64,000 bases of DNA from Enoplosus armatus (taxonomy: Eukaryota > Chordata > Actinopteri > Centrarchiformes > Enoplosidae), in assembly GCF_043641665.1 (NCBI RefSeq), contig NC_092200.1:10671694-10735693 (forward strand), in the 5' to 3' direction. Positions 36,901 through 49,200 of the stretch are shown here, in pieces. The notes below the pieces were generated by a model. The model had not been told where the DNA came from. It worked only from the letters and a program-made list of their open reading frames with translations, and searched no databases. The position numbers and the translations under genes were made by a program. Position 1 is the stretch's first letter. Each line of letters starts with the position of its first letter.

Positions 36901-39900
36901 CCCAAGTCATAAAATGATCTGAAACGTCCATCAAAAGATGTTCCTGCTTTACATGTTTGTTTTCTGCTAAACAGTGTCAGTTTATTGCCCCTACTCCCCA
37001 CATGATGAAAGCTTCAAATGGCATAACAGACAGATGAGAGGATGTGACAAGCCTTTACTTTCAATAGCTTAAGGCTAATGCAATGTGTTGAGGCCTTGCT
37101 TGCTTGAACTTTAATGACTCACCCAACAGACCCCTATGATAAAACCTCACGTCATTAGATAAACAGGACATGAAAAGTCTTATGCTTAAATGGTGCATAA
37201 GTGAATAGTGTCGTCCATGTGCCATCCCACAAAAAACAGCATATAAGCATATGACACAAAAAGTGCTGCGTGTTTAAATGACAAACCGATGATAGTTTAC
37301 TTTAGATGACAGAGTGATAGGTTTATGGTTGTATAACTGAGATTTGTTTGTGTAAATATAACAGATGAAGTGATGCTAAGCTAACCCAGCTATGCAAGGC
37401 ATGGAAAGGGGATCTGCTTAATACTGATGTCTTAGCAACAGTTTTTAAAAACGCTGGGCACTGATATCCCCTCACTGCTTACAAGCCTTAATCCAATTTT
37501 AGAAGCCCAACCAAGTTGCATTTTAGTCAGACGGTGGAGGCTTGGTGGAGGGAAGTTAAAGATCCCCAACCCTCCTTCTCCTTCATCAAAAATCCAGAAT
37601 CTATAAAAATAAGATGAACTTTGGACAACAGGTGTTTCCTGCTGTAAAATCCATTCTCAGTGTATGTTTGCTGGAGGATTCAAGTTTCCACGTCACACTT
37701 TTGCAAGTTGAATATTCCCAACTATTTATGATGTCAAAAATGTCACTTAGGCTCATCCCTAAAAATGGGATTTTCAGTGAGCACAGAGAAACTTTCCACT
37801 TTCAGCAGATGAATGTGAAAACATAATTCTAGTGTTAAATCATGCACATACATCATTCTGTATGGTGACGCTCAAACATTCAACTGTAGGAACAAGAAGA
37901 AAAACCTATTTTCGAGTGGAGGGGAACTTTAAATATACACATGAGAAACTATTGCTTTTATCTTAGTGGGTATATGCCAGACTTAAGATGCCTATACTGT
38001 ATGTCCAGGCCAATCCTCACAGACACACAGAAGATAAAGAAATATAATTCTTATAGTTGATTATTCTTAATCACCCATTCAGCAACAAATTGACACTATT
38101 TACCAAATCTGTGAAAATCCGTAACAACCCCCGGGTTATTCAGTTATTCAGGTTTAAAATGTATGAAGATAATTCATTATATATAAAGTACACCTATGTG
38201 ATATATTGTTATGAAGCATTATATAGATATGAATGCCTCATAGGAGGAGTTATAAAGGAGGACATATTGTTGTCAACAATACATTGGGAAAGACAAAAAA
38301 TGTCAATATATTACTATTTAACATAAAAAAACACTTATTTATTTTTAATACTGTCTGGGACAGACAATGTCTTAGCACAATTGATGATTTATACAGTGAA
38401 GGCTCATTCTCCAGCTTTGCTAAGTTGGGTATTACCTTCAACCTTCAGCAATCTGAACAATTAAAAATTGTTCACAGGGTTAACTACTGTAAATCTAGAC
38501 TCGCCAAGATATACCTGAATATGGCCGACACTTGTGACAGATGTTCCCAGGCTCCTTGTAATCTCAATCATGTGTTTTGACTGGGGGAGTATGGGAAGTC
38601 TTATTTCAGTCATTTCAGTAATATTAGAACAAGTAATAGAACCACCCACACGGATTGCTATATTTAATATACCTGTGACAAGCAAATGTAATCTCCTAGT
38701 TGTAATCTATTAGCCTGTTGGAAAAAGGGGGCGGGGGTTGGTAGAGGGAGTGGGAGTGGCTGGAGGGGTTCATTATTGGAACAATGCATGTCACTGTATT
38801 GTTTTGTTATGAAATGCCAATAAAATATGTTTATAAAAAATACTGTTTTAAAGCACTAAAGAGGGAGGTTAATGTCATCTTCACAAATTTTTTGTTTTAA
38901 TTTGTAACAAATTCAGTGGTTGCAAAATCCAGTCCAAACTGGTCTCGCATTATGGAGGACCACAAGTGTGATGTTAATGATTATCAAGCATTTAATTGAC
39001 TGATATCTGATAGGACAATTAAAATCAGGAATTAAAAGATCTTTTAATGAATGAATCAATATATAAATAGTCTTAATTAAGCATTTTATTAACTAATATT
39101 TAAATGGATAATAAAAAGAAAGTAAGCATTAAAACAATCAATAAATATGTAATTTGAAAATGTATTAATGAATGGAACCTGTCACCCGTGGTCCTCCATA
39201 GAACATCTCTAAAGTTTACTTTTTTCTTCTGGCAAAATCAAGTTCATCAGATGACAAGTGGGAAGCTTTTAACAGGGCAAGGAGCAGTGCGACCAAAATG
39301 AAATACATGTCAAATGCATGCCAGGGTCAGGTTGGCATGTGTACTGCTGCTCCGTTGTCAACCACAGTGCTGCTGCAGTAAATTCATATAGAGTCTGTTC
39401 CCTGTACTGTAGATGGTACATCCACCTTTGCTGAACATAAACAAGATAATTGTAGATTCTCCACCCTGGTCCGGATCGTAGCTGTCACTGGAATTTGTTA
39501 AATGGGCTCTATGAAGGTAGGATACACTTATAAGGTTTTGGTTTATATTTGTCCAGGACTGCTTGAGCAACAACATCTTGTCCAGCATGCTGTGCTACAT
39601 CAGAATAGTAACACAGATATTCTATACTATTACTGACAAGTGCCAGGATTATACACTCTTCAGAATATTCCTTCAGAGGCAATGATACTATAATTGTCAA
39701 TGGCAATAATGACACCTGATATTTATGCTGTAAGACAAAATAAACAAATAAATAATGTAAGAACTTGCCATATGCAGTTATGGTAATAGCGATATAAATT
39801 ATTTAAGAACTGAAATTGACTGAGCCCAATCAGCGCCACAGAAAACCAAAATTTGCACTACGAAACAGCATGAGAGGAGAAAACGCTTTGCAGGTTTTGC

Positions 39901-40464
39901 GGCGTCAGGGCAGAGGGCACAGCAAGTGCACAACATAGCGTTGCTGATTCCAGGCAGGTGCCGCTGTTGGTGTAACACTACACTAATCCAAGGCTAATCA
40001 GCAGTGGAAACAGTACGAACTGACCCCAGACAAACTGGGGCACCTGCCTGCGCTTGCACTGTTAATGTGAGACCCCGACGAAGATACTTTGATTTCATGC
40101 CTGCTCTTTTCCCCCTGGATCTCATTATAAGAAGGTCACCATAAGGCCATCATTGCTAGGAGGCTAAGCACAGATGAGACGATGAACCTCGGAAACACAT
40201 TGAGACTGGAATTTAAAACATTCTGATAAGACAAGAAATCTTTGCATCTGTCTATTCAAATCCATTTGTAGATTTTATGCCCGTGTAACTGTATATGTTC
40301 CTTTAATGTTTGCTGTATTGTGTTTTATTATACATTGCTCATGTTCACACAGCAATCAACATATCAAATCATGACACCTGGAAGTTTGAAAGTTATGATA
40401 CTTGATGTGATGATGTGTATTAGTGTGATAGTATCACATATATCAGAAATAAGCAAAGTGTATT
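33901..40464. other. Intergenic stretch between eloc and jph1
   Basis: This 6.6-kb stretch holds no recognisable gene on either strand. It has an AT-rich patch at 36020-36110, a truncated LINE end at 38353-38840, and an inverted repeat near 39952-40050. In mammals TMEM70 and LY96 lie in this interval; no exon of either was recognised, though I could only inspect ORFs and splice borders by eye. Confidence 0.6.
38353..38842 (+). mobile_element. Truncated Tx1/L1-like LINE, 3' end of ORF2 and 3' tail
   Basis: The plus-strand ORF ending at 38580 contains LYSEGSFSSFAKLGITFNL, followed by SEQLKIVHRVNYCKSRLAKI and CDRCSQAPCNLNHVF, then stop. This pattern (CxxC plus an HVF/HMF motif) is typical of the C-terminal end of reverse-transcriptase ORFs in fish Tx1-group L1 elements. 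The usual stretch between the first two blocks seems to be missing, and a TGA stands where such proteins usually have Trp. The 3' end reads TGCCAATAAAATATG, then an A-rich tail at 38835-38840, as in many such elements. The element is dead and lacks its 5' part. No target-site duplication was found by eye. Confidence 0.7.
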
Positions 40465-43000
40465 TTAACAAGGCATAACATCTTTATTGTTATACACATA
40501 ACTTCATCTCCAAAGACTTTGCACAAATCAGTGGGGTAACATGAGCCTTGAGATATCAAAAGTCTCCCGCAGTTCCTCGTTATATCCTAAAATATTCAAA
40601 CAAGTACATCTGCCGTTCACATCCCCAAATGGTACATACAGTACATCCAATTAGAAATAAAGTACTTTTTTCCACTGTCAAACATTATCATATGTGCATT
40701 ACATTACCAATTACAAACAAGTTATATTCATTGTCAAAATACAGGTGTGCAAATTGTTAGAAAAATACCAACTCATACCAGATTCTGGATTGTGCTCTGT
40801 AAAAATCCTTACAAATAGTATATAATAATCTATATATAAATGACTCCGACATGCAATGTTGCATTTCAAAAAATATCCCATAAACAGGCTGTTTTGTTAA
40901 ACCCTCCGAAACTCCAGTCTTCACCATGCTGGTGTGAAGACAGTTTAAACAAGAAAAGGAGGGTGTAGCAAAGAAAGGGTGAAAATCGTTATTTAATGCA
41001 TCACATTTGTCATATAACAAAGTTTTTGAATAATTTAGTTTCTTGGTCTGCTTTTGTCTATTTCACTTTGAATATATTTTAATAGTTAGTTCCCAGTAGT
41101 TATGTGGACAGTTTGCAAACATGTAACTGGCTGAAACATTCTCCAAATGCAATGTGCTGCTTGTTGTGTAACAGACAATATATTCAAGTTGAACTTCAAA
41201 ACTGATTGCAAAAAACTGCAGCAAAGAAAACCTAGCCATATTAGAAGCCCTTTTTATGATGACCAATGTTCTCAAACACATCAGTTGTACAATGAATAAA
41301 TAATTAATCTTGGTAGTGGTGACAGTAAATGCCAACCATATAAATAACCACTTTTAAAATCAAAGAAATTCATGCCATACCTGCTACAAAGACTACAAAC
41401 AGCTACGATGAGGCAAGTTAAAAGCATGATTCAGGTGATGACAACAGTCAAAGTATCCCCTACACGACAAAGTTAAGACAAGGATGGCATCTCTTTCCCT
41501 CCCCCCCCTTCCTCATCTTTTTCTGAGGTAAACAGAAGTACTGTTAAAGACTTTTAAAGGCATCTCTCCTTCTCCCTGGTGCCACATTCCCCATGGCCTC
41601 AACCTGAATAAATTCAACTTCCACTGTCCAAAAGACTGTCTTGATCCAGTCTCACAAGCACGCGAGCACTGCTGGGCCTACAGAAGCAGCCGCGTGAACT
41701 GCGTCTTTGCATTTTAGCGGTATACTGAAACAATGAAAGCAAAGATTAGAATGAAGGAATTCACGCAAAATGGTCTAGGCATGTACAATGAAATCATTTT
41801 CCTTCTGAATTTAATAAATAACATAAGACATGTGTTACACTCTTACAGAGCTAGGTAGCTTTTAAAGTGTGAACCTCCTTCCTAAACACGATGCCGGCTG
41901 TTAATCGGCAACCTCTCTCAAAACCGGTCTATTCAAATAATGAGAGTCTAACAAAATAAATGGAACATGGGATTTTTATAATCCACCAACCCCTTTATTT
42001 TGGCAAAATATACTATAAGCTTTCCTTTGAAAAAATAAACATATTGCACTTTTAGTAACATGAATGTGTAATGTCAAATTACAAGTCAATTGTCAGAAAT
42101 GAGTAACATTTCAAAATAAAAAGGGAAAACAAATTTATTTTCTCATTTTTGCAAAGAGAAGAAATTTCCTTTTCAACCACAAGCATATGACTGCAGGTAA
42201 CCAACATATAGAGAACAACAATGAACAAAATAAAGCTACAATAAAACAGAAAACAAACAAAAACAAAATGTTAAAACTGTACCATGCACGGGGAGTGTTT
42301 CAGAGCAGTGTATCCTGGGTTACAATGGACGGAGCTCGAGAAAGCTGCGGTGATGATTGGGTAAACAGAGTAAGACTGGCTAGTGACCGTGCTAGCACTG
42401 ACTGCTGGCAACGGCCCTGCCCAGTTTCCTGTTGCAAGAGAGGTGTGAACCCCAGAAAAACGCTCCGAACACCTGAACACCCGAGCGCGTTCCCGCTGCG
42501 ACTGCTCCCCCACCCCCTGGCCACCGGGCTCACATCTCCCCATCAAAACGTCAGATGGCAAAATAGAAAGGCAGCTGTTTGCTCCCGTCATCTAAAAGTG
42601 CATCTCCACACTCTTCCAGAAAAGTCCGTCAGCCCACCACTATCTCTGCCTTGGCAGTGGGAGTGGGCTACAGAGACCAGTGCTTGGATCAGCACACGTG
42701 TGGGTTTCAATTACTTCTTTTTTCAGACTGTGTATGTTTGGTTGTATTTTTAAACTTTTTTTTTTATATCTCACTAGACACGACATTTCACCTCAGCTTT
42801 TAGAGAAGCCAAAGGAGTGCTAATTCACGGGGCTGGCCCTAAAGAAGGCCCATGACAGGTTGGTGGTAGTGATGCCTTCCTCCTGATTCTCTTCGGTGTC
42901 ATGCTGATTCCTAAACACCTACGGCCGCCTCCGTGTCTCACTGGCGCCATTTTCATTTTTCAAGGCCGGCGATGCAACTGTACCGGTTGCCATGGTTTCA
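40465..43000 (-). other. jph1: jph1 3' UTR exon
   Basis: After a 172-bp intron in the 3' UTR (43001-43172), the acceptor ATGTTGCAG/TGAAACC opens a long untranslated exon of about 2.5 kb. It ends near a minus-strand AATAAA at 40488-40483 followed by U/GU-rich sequence. The plus-strand 188-codon ORF at 42187-42753 lies opposite this UTR and looks like chance. UTR extent is inferred. Confidence 0.65.
40483..40488 (-). terminator. jph1: Candidate polyadenylation signal of jph1
   Basis: AATAAA on the minus strand in the context AACAATAAAGATG. U-rich and GU-containing sequence follows within about 50 nt. It is the last convincing hexamer after the jph1 stop before gene-free sequence. Confidence 0.55.
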
Positions 43001-43172
43001 CTGCAACATAAAACAGTTTGTTTGGATTTAATTGGCTGCTTGTCACGTTTCAGACACACATTGTGGCACACAGGACACATGAGACAGGGCAGATTCATCT
43101 TTAGAAAAACATGAATTCATCTGCTCCTCGTTGTTGATTAAGAAAGGTATTGAGGAAAATAAATGAACTTAC

Positions 43173-43269
43173 CTGAGAAACAGCATCATCATGTCAGAAA
43201 ATGGACAAATATAATTGCAAGGCCAATGTTCAACAGCATTACCATAGCAACAAGGATCGAGTTAGGACC
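43173..43269 (-). CDS. jph1: jph1 exon with transmembrane anchor and stop codon
   Basis: The acceptor TTTTGCAG/GGTCC and donor TTCTCAG/GTAAGT bound 97 bp. It encodes [20 protein letters not shown] plus FVHFLT, a single hydrophobic helix at the very C-terminus (tail anchor to the SR). The TGA stop is at 43191-43189, 16 nt before the donor. Confidence 0.96.
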
Positions 43270-46200
43270 CTGCAAAACAAAATGACGTAAAAATCAGATA
43301 TCACAAAATAATCAAATGATCTGTACTGTCTTCACATTAAGAACCATTTGGATAGATAGAAGTAGGCAGTATTAAAGGATTATTACGCATTTTTGGAAAA
43401 AATTGACACCACTCTCATGTCTGTATGGTAAATATGAAGTTAGCTTAGCTTAGCACAAAGACAGGAAACAGCTAGCCTGGCTCTGTCCAAAGGTAACAAA
43501 ATCCGCCTTCCAGCATCTCTTCAGCTCACTAACTAACTTGCATCACTCTTGCAACTGGGACCAATTGCCAGGCAACCAGAGGACACTCCAGGAATTTGAC
43601 ACTTCAGATTTTGTATGGATTAAACAAACAAGATATAGCGTATTAATTAGTGAGCTTTAGAGGTGCTGGTAGGCAGATTTAGTTACCTTTGGACAAAGCC
43701 AGGCTAGCTGTTTGCCCCTGTTCCCAGTCTTTGTGCTAAGCTAACCAGCTGCTGGCTCCAGCTTCATATTTCCCGTATAGACAGTATCCAGCTTCTCATC
43801 TAACTCAGCAAGAAAGCAAATAAGCGTATTTCCCAAAATGTCAAACTACTCGTTCAAAAACACTTTTTCCTTTCCTAACACTGATACTTACTGTTTCTTC
43901 CATGCTTTCTGCAATCTCCATACTGGCTTTCTTTGTGTCTGCGAGGCTCTTTGGCTTTAGGGAATCCTGCTTCCTGAGTTTCTGGTCGCTCTTGCTCTCC
44001 CGTATGGAGGCTGGCTTAGGAGTTGGGGTACTAAAGGACCTAGGGGGTTGTGGGGGCATACGTGCCAGGGCCAGGGCACTTGGTTCTTCTTCTAGATCTT
44101 CCTCAGGGTCCGGGGGTGGAGGGACCCTTGAAGGGGCCTTAACGTAGTAACTGTGGTACTCGCTGTGGAGCTCGCCATTGACTGGAATTGCAGGAGGCTG
44201 TGGAGGAGGAGCAGGTGCTGTGGTAGACTGCTGAATTTTAGCAGGTTTAGGTGGAGCCTCAACATGCACATGAGAACCTTTAGGGCCATCAGTGACGGAC
44301 GGCCTCTCCTCTTTACTCTGCTTTCTACTAGACCGCTCATCCTTACTGGTCTTATGACTTGACTTCTCTTCTTTGCTTGTTTTGCGGGAGGGTTTTTCCT
44401 CTTTGCTGGTTTTGCGGCTGGTGCTATTGGCGAGCTGACCCTTCTTCTTGCTGGAGTGAGGCGAGGGGGGAGGCGTAGCTACAGGACTGGACACAGGGGA
44501 GCGGGGAGGAGTGGTGCCTTTGCGGTAAAAGTGGGGAGAATCTCTTGGGGACCTTTCCTTCTTTTCAACAGGGACCTCTTTAATCTCCACAGGCTCCTTT
44601 ACTGGTTGTTTTATGTAGTCAGGTCCTGCAGAGGTGAGGGAGGTGACACACATTAACATCATACATAATCAAGTGTACTAAGCGAACTGGATGCTGGCAT
44701 ATTTATCGTACTGATGTGAGAGTGGTACCTGTTTTTTTGTCTAACTCTCTAATGAACTATTGCTCTACAGGATTTTGGAAATAGTTTCCAAATTGTGGTA
44801 GATGTAGCTAGATGGCCTTCTGGGTTTTACAAAGATCACCAGTGATTTACCTTTCAGAAAAACGGATGTTTTGCTCTGTGTCTTGAGTGTAATGATAATA
44901 CATGAGAGGCACAAACTGGGGCTAACACATATACCGAGAGTACAACATACAAGAACTACCAAGATTCAAATACCCCATTATCTGAGGTTCAGGCATAGTT
45001 CAATGATGACACAGGAGATTCAATCAAACCCTGAACCAACACCAATGCTATTCTGAAATTTCTGATCCAGCCACTGCCCAAGAAGCCAGAATGGAGGGCA
45101 GAGCACTCTCAATTTTCTATCCATCCTGCCTGACTGGAATGTTGCACCACAAGCTAGATTTAAACCAGAGCTGGCCCTAAGCATAGTTGAACTTTCAAAT
45201 AAAATATTCATGAATTAACATTATATATACAATCATTCTGCAAAGACTGAGGCAGACAGGGGAAAATAGACTGATTAATGCAGGGTCACAAACACCATTT
45301 CACAAAGGAAGCCTCCTCTGCAGGCTCGTTATCATCAGTCTTTCTCTTTTATCAGTATGTTGTTTTCCTGGAAAGGCCCTTTTCACATCAGTTCTCAGCA
45401 TCCAACCAACACGTCTGTACAGATAAAGAGAGTAGACCTTAAGGTGCAGCGATGCCTCTCTTTTTTGTTCGGGGAAGCTCATACTGTTGGCTAACTTCCT
45501 GTCTCTATCAGGTGTTTACGGACTGAGGTCATGGGTTAGTGGACACAGATAGTCTAACGATACTGCTGCATGTACACTAAATGCACACTCTTCTTTTAAC
45601 AATATATCTTTTGAATTTTAATTTTGGACATTAGGTCCTCTAATGTGTATACAATGGGGCCTGAATCTGAATGTAAATGGCTTTTTGCATGTGAGAAAAA
45701 TGACACTTTATCTGTCCCTTTGTTCTGTACTGAATTAATATTTATTAGAGACATCAGGCTCTTTGTTTGCCTGTTTTTTTTCACTTCGCCTAAATTAGAT
45801 GGTGTCAGAGTGACTAACACAGGGACAATGCTGCTTTGTTTGAAGTGCATCAGATGGTATGAGCAGAGAAGGATCCTCCGCATCCCATATAGCCAATTTG
45901 AAATAGAGAAAAAAAAAATCAAAATTATATAGACAATCGATTTTATATGTTTATGTAGAAGGAAAGATGTTATTGAGCTTTTTCTTGTTTTTCACCCCCA
46001 CCAGATACTATATGCACAGTCAATGTGAGGTGATGTGATTCTATTGACTGATTAATTGGGTTGGAAAACGAGTTAATCTCAGAGATCAATCAAAAGGATT
46101 TACGAGACATTTCCTATATGCATGCACCTTATAAGCTTGCGAGCTGTAATTCAATGGAAAGAAATTCATGTTGATTTAGATTTGACACTCATCACCTCTA

Positions 46201-49200
46201 GTTGTGCAAACCTCAAATCCAGAAGGGAACAAGTGCATCCAATCCCATATCAGCGTAAACTGTCTGACTGAATCTTTTTGGGCCTCAGTACTCATAAGCC
46301 AAAGTATTATTTGGCTGAATGGCATTCTTAATTTGTTTCATAACTGTGACAGCCAATAAGACCCACTACAAAGAGATGGGGGGACATTTGAACATCTGCG
46401 GGGCTTAATATATCTGCCGAGCTTAATTTCACACCATAACTCAATAAGAGTTAGGGCTCCGTGGGCGGGCCCGAGCAGTTTCCCTCTGTTTGGGGACAGA
46501 TTCCTGTGAGGGGTTCCAGGCATTTTCTGAATGGTTCTCGGCACTAAAATGACCCCCAGCCTCACAGTCACGTAGAAGAGCAACAGTCATTAAAACTACT
46601 TCCACTACACTTCTGAAGCCATGCTAAACTACAAAACATGCTGAACATGGACATGCTTTTTGTGTTTGTTTCAACACTAGAAGCTGCTAAAGAATCTTTA
46701 GGAAATTTTACTTAAATACTTAAAAGATTAATCTCATTATTTGTTACATATTTTATCATGTGTAGATATTGTTGTGATGAGTGAGTGAAGATTTATTAGA
46801 TGTACTCTACCAAGGAATCCTGCCAGGTCAGCTGGAACATGTACTGGGACTCAATTACCCGAACGGCCACTGCGTTTCTTTCATCTGAACATTGATCAAC
46901 TGGGCTCAGACTGCAGCCCTCAAAAGAGGGTCATTAAAATAGGCCAGCACACTGGAATTTTTCGTCAAATTCAAGATATGTGCATATCAAGAGGGAAAGC
47001 TCAACTGTAATATGTACTGAGTCTTTTCCCTCTAGCCTCATCATTGTCTCTTTAAGGTTATTAGAATACAAGCTTTTGTTTAAGCTGTTGCTGCCAGTTC
47101 TGTTCATGTTAATCCACAGCACATTTTCTGCTCCAGTGCACTCTTAGCAAAACACACGCGCTGACAGACACGCGCAATCATATACTCACACAAAACACCA
47201 CGGATCGGCTGTTTAAGACTCAGCCTAACCCCTGCTGACCTTAATATGAGATGAACAGCAGTGGCAAGAGGGAAGCTTCAGTATGTGTGTGCATGCATGA
47301 ATGTGTGTATATAGGGGGTCGGGGGTCGGCAGAGTACAGTATGTACTATTATCACATCTGTTGCCATTGTGCATCATTCTGGTTCGACGGAAGATTCAAC
47401 GGGGATAGTAGCTTATAATCTAGTGTTACAAACCCCAGAGTTGAAAGGCCATCATTAAGCAACTTTGGCCTGAAAGGAAATATCTATTTTCACCATTTGA
47501 ATCTTGTTGTGCACTGACAATCAAACACTCACCCAAGGCTATTGTTGTTATATGAATGATGACAGGTCTTGGTTGCTGCCTTGACTTTACATCCTTGTCA
47601 GATGCACAGAGAAGTCAATGTACATTTCCTAAGGCAAACTGTTTGCTTTAGTGTCTATATGTCAAATATAATAGCTTCTTCCAAGTGGTAGTGAAAGGCA
47701 TTTGCATTTTCCTGGTTTGTGTTCTTGTTGTATTATATATGTATTAGCCTGTTCTGTGGGCTGTGATCTCAGCATTTTCTCTACATTTACTATTCATGAC
47801 TCAGTTCGTAGCATTTTAGATTTTCCCTTTCTTCCTCCTACTCACACCGGCAGATGGACAGGGGGGAGCTATCATTGTTTGGCCAGATTACTTCCACTAC
47901 TGTTACATAGATGCGCACACACACTAACATTTGCACTCATACAAATGCATGCAAATAAAGTGTACCCCATTGTCTGTGGCTACTGGTTGTGTAATCACTC
48001 TCGTGTTGTGCTTCGTTTGTTAAGTGGCAGCATGCAAAGAAGAACATGGAAGGCCTCATGTTCACAAGAACTGACATGTGGTTGATGGAGACATGGCATG
48101 CTGGGAGAGGCTGCACGAAAAGAGTCAAATCCAGACGAGGAAACAGCAGCAAATACCACAGGATTTTTCCATACACGCACTTCACAATTTACGGATGTGA
48201 ATACGTCAGCATATTTGGGGCACCATTTTAAAAACAAATGTTTGTCATGTATCTTGGAAATTTGCCTTTCATCCAACTGTGATCCACTTATTTCCACAAA
48301 CACTCCAAAATGTTAGATTCAGCCTACTTTCACAAGTTCTCCCAGACTTTTCGTGCAGTAAGACTTTAGGAGAGGACTTGGATTTTACCTCTATCATGAG
48401 CGGCTGACACAGTAATGTCCCATCTACTTTACTTGATGACTACCGTTTCCACGATAGGGGACAAAAAGGCTTTTGACATTTGTTTGGAGAAGGATCAGAT
48501 CAGTGGTATCTTAAAATACTTTATATGCTGTATCCTTGAGAGTCATAAGAAGTTGCTGCATGACTTTAAACTTCAGCTGAACTACTGTCTTGAAACTTCG
48601 CGACACCTGCTGCCACGAATATAAAGCAGCACCTGCTCATGTCTGGTTTTCAGCCCTGACAGGTCCAGGCTTTTATGGTTCCACCTGGTCCAAGTGTACC
48701 TTGACTGGGTCAAACAGGGCGGAGTGGGATCCCTGCTGGGCCCCCCAACCTCCAACCCCCCCAGTGACCGGCTGAAGGAAGGGACAGCTGCTCTGCGTCA
48801 GCCCTTGAGAGGGGCGAGCGCAGGACCGAGCACCTCTCAGTGCATAAGGATTTCAGCTATGTCTCCATTAGACCCCAGCGAGGACCAAATATAGCCCAAT
48901 TAACGTCACGGCACAGGCCACGCCCAGCTAACCCTCACTGCTCCCCCTCCAGGGTGCTGTATGTGAACCAATCATAAAGGTCAGGGTCCTGTTCCCTGTG
49001 ACCCTCTCTTCCCTTTTGAAGTACACACTCCCAATCTGGGTGATAATCTGCTATGAGTCTGAAATGCCAATTACAAACAACAAGGGGTTTAGGCCCCTGG
49101 TTGTTACCCTAGAGGACTTATTAGAAGCTGAGGGATGGGGGTAAGTGCGAATATTTCCACTGCAGAGGTAGACATTGAGGAAGCAAAGCAGATTAATTTG

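Noticed and set aside
42187..42753. 188-codon plus-strand ORF, one of the longest open frames in the window
   Set aside because: It lies opposite the jph1 3' UTR. The start is Lys/Asn-rich from an A-rich stretch, no domain is seen, and no splice or promoter context supports it.
45596..45932. Overlapping ORFs of 102 and 108 codons on opposite strands
   Set aside because: Both are in AT-rich intron sequence. Neither has a domain, conserved motif or exon borders.
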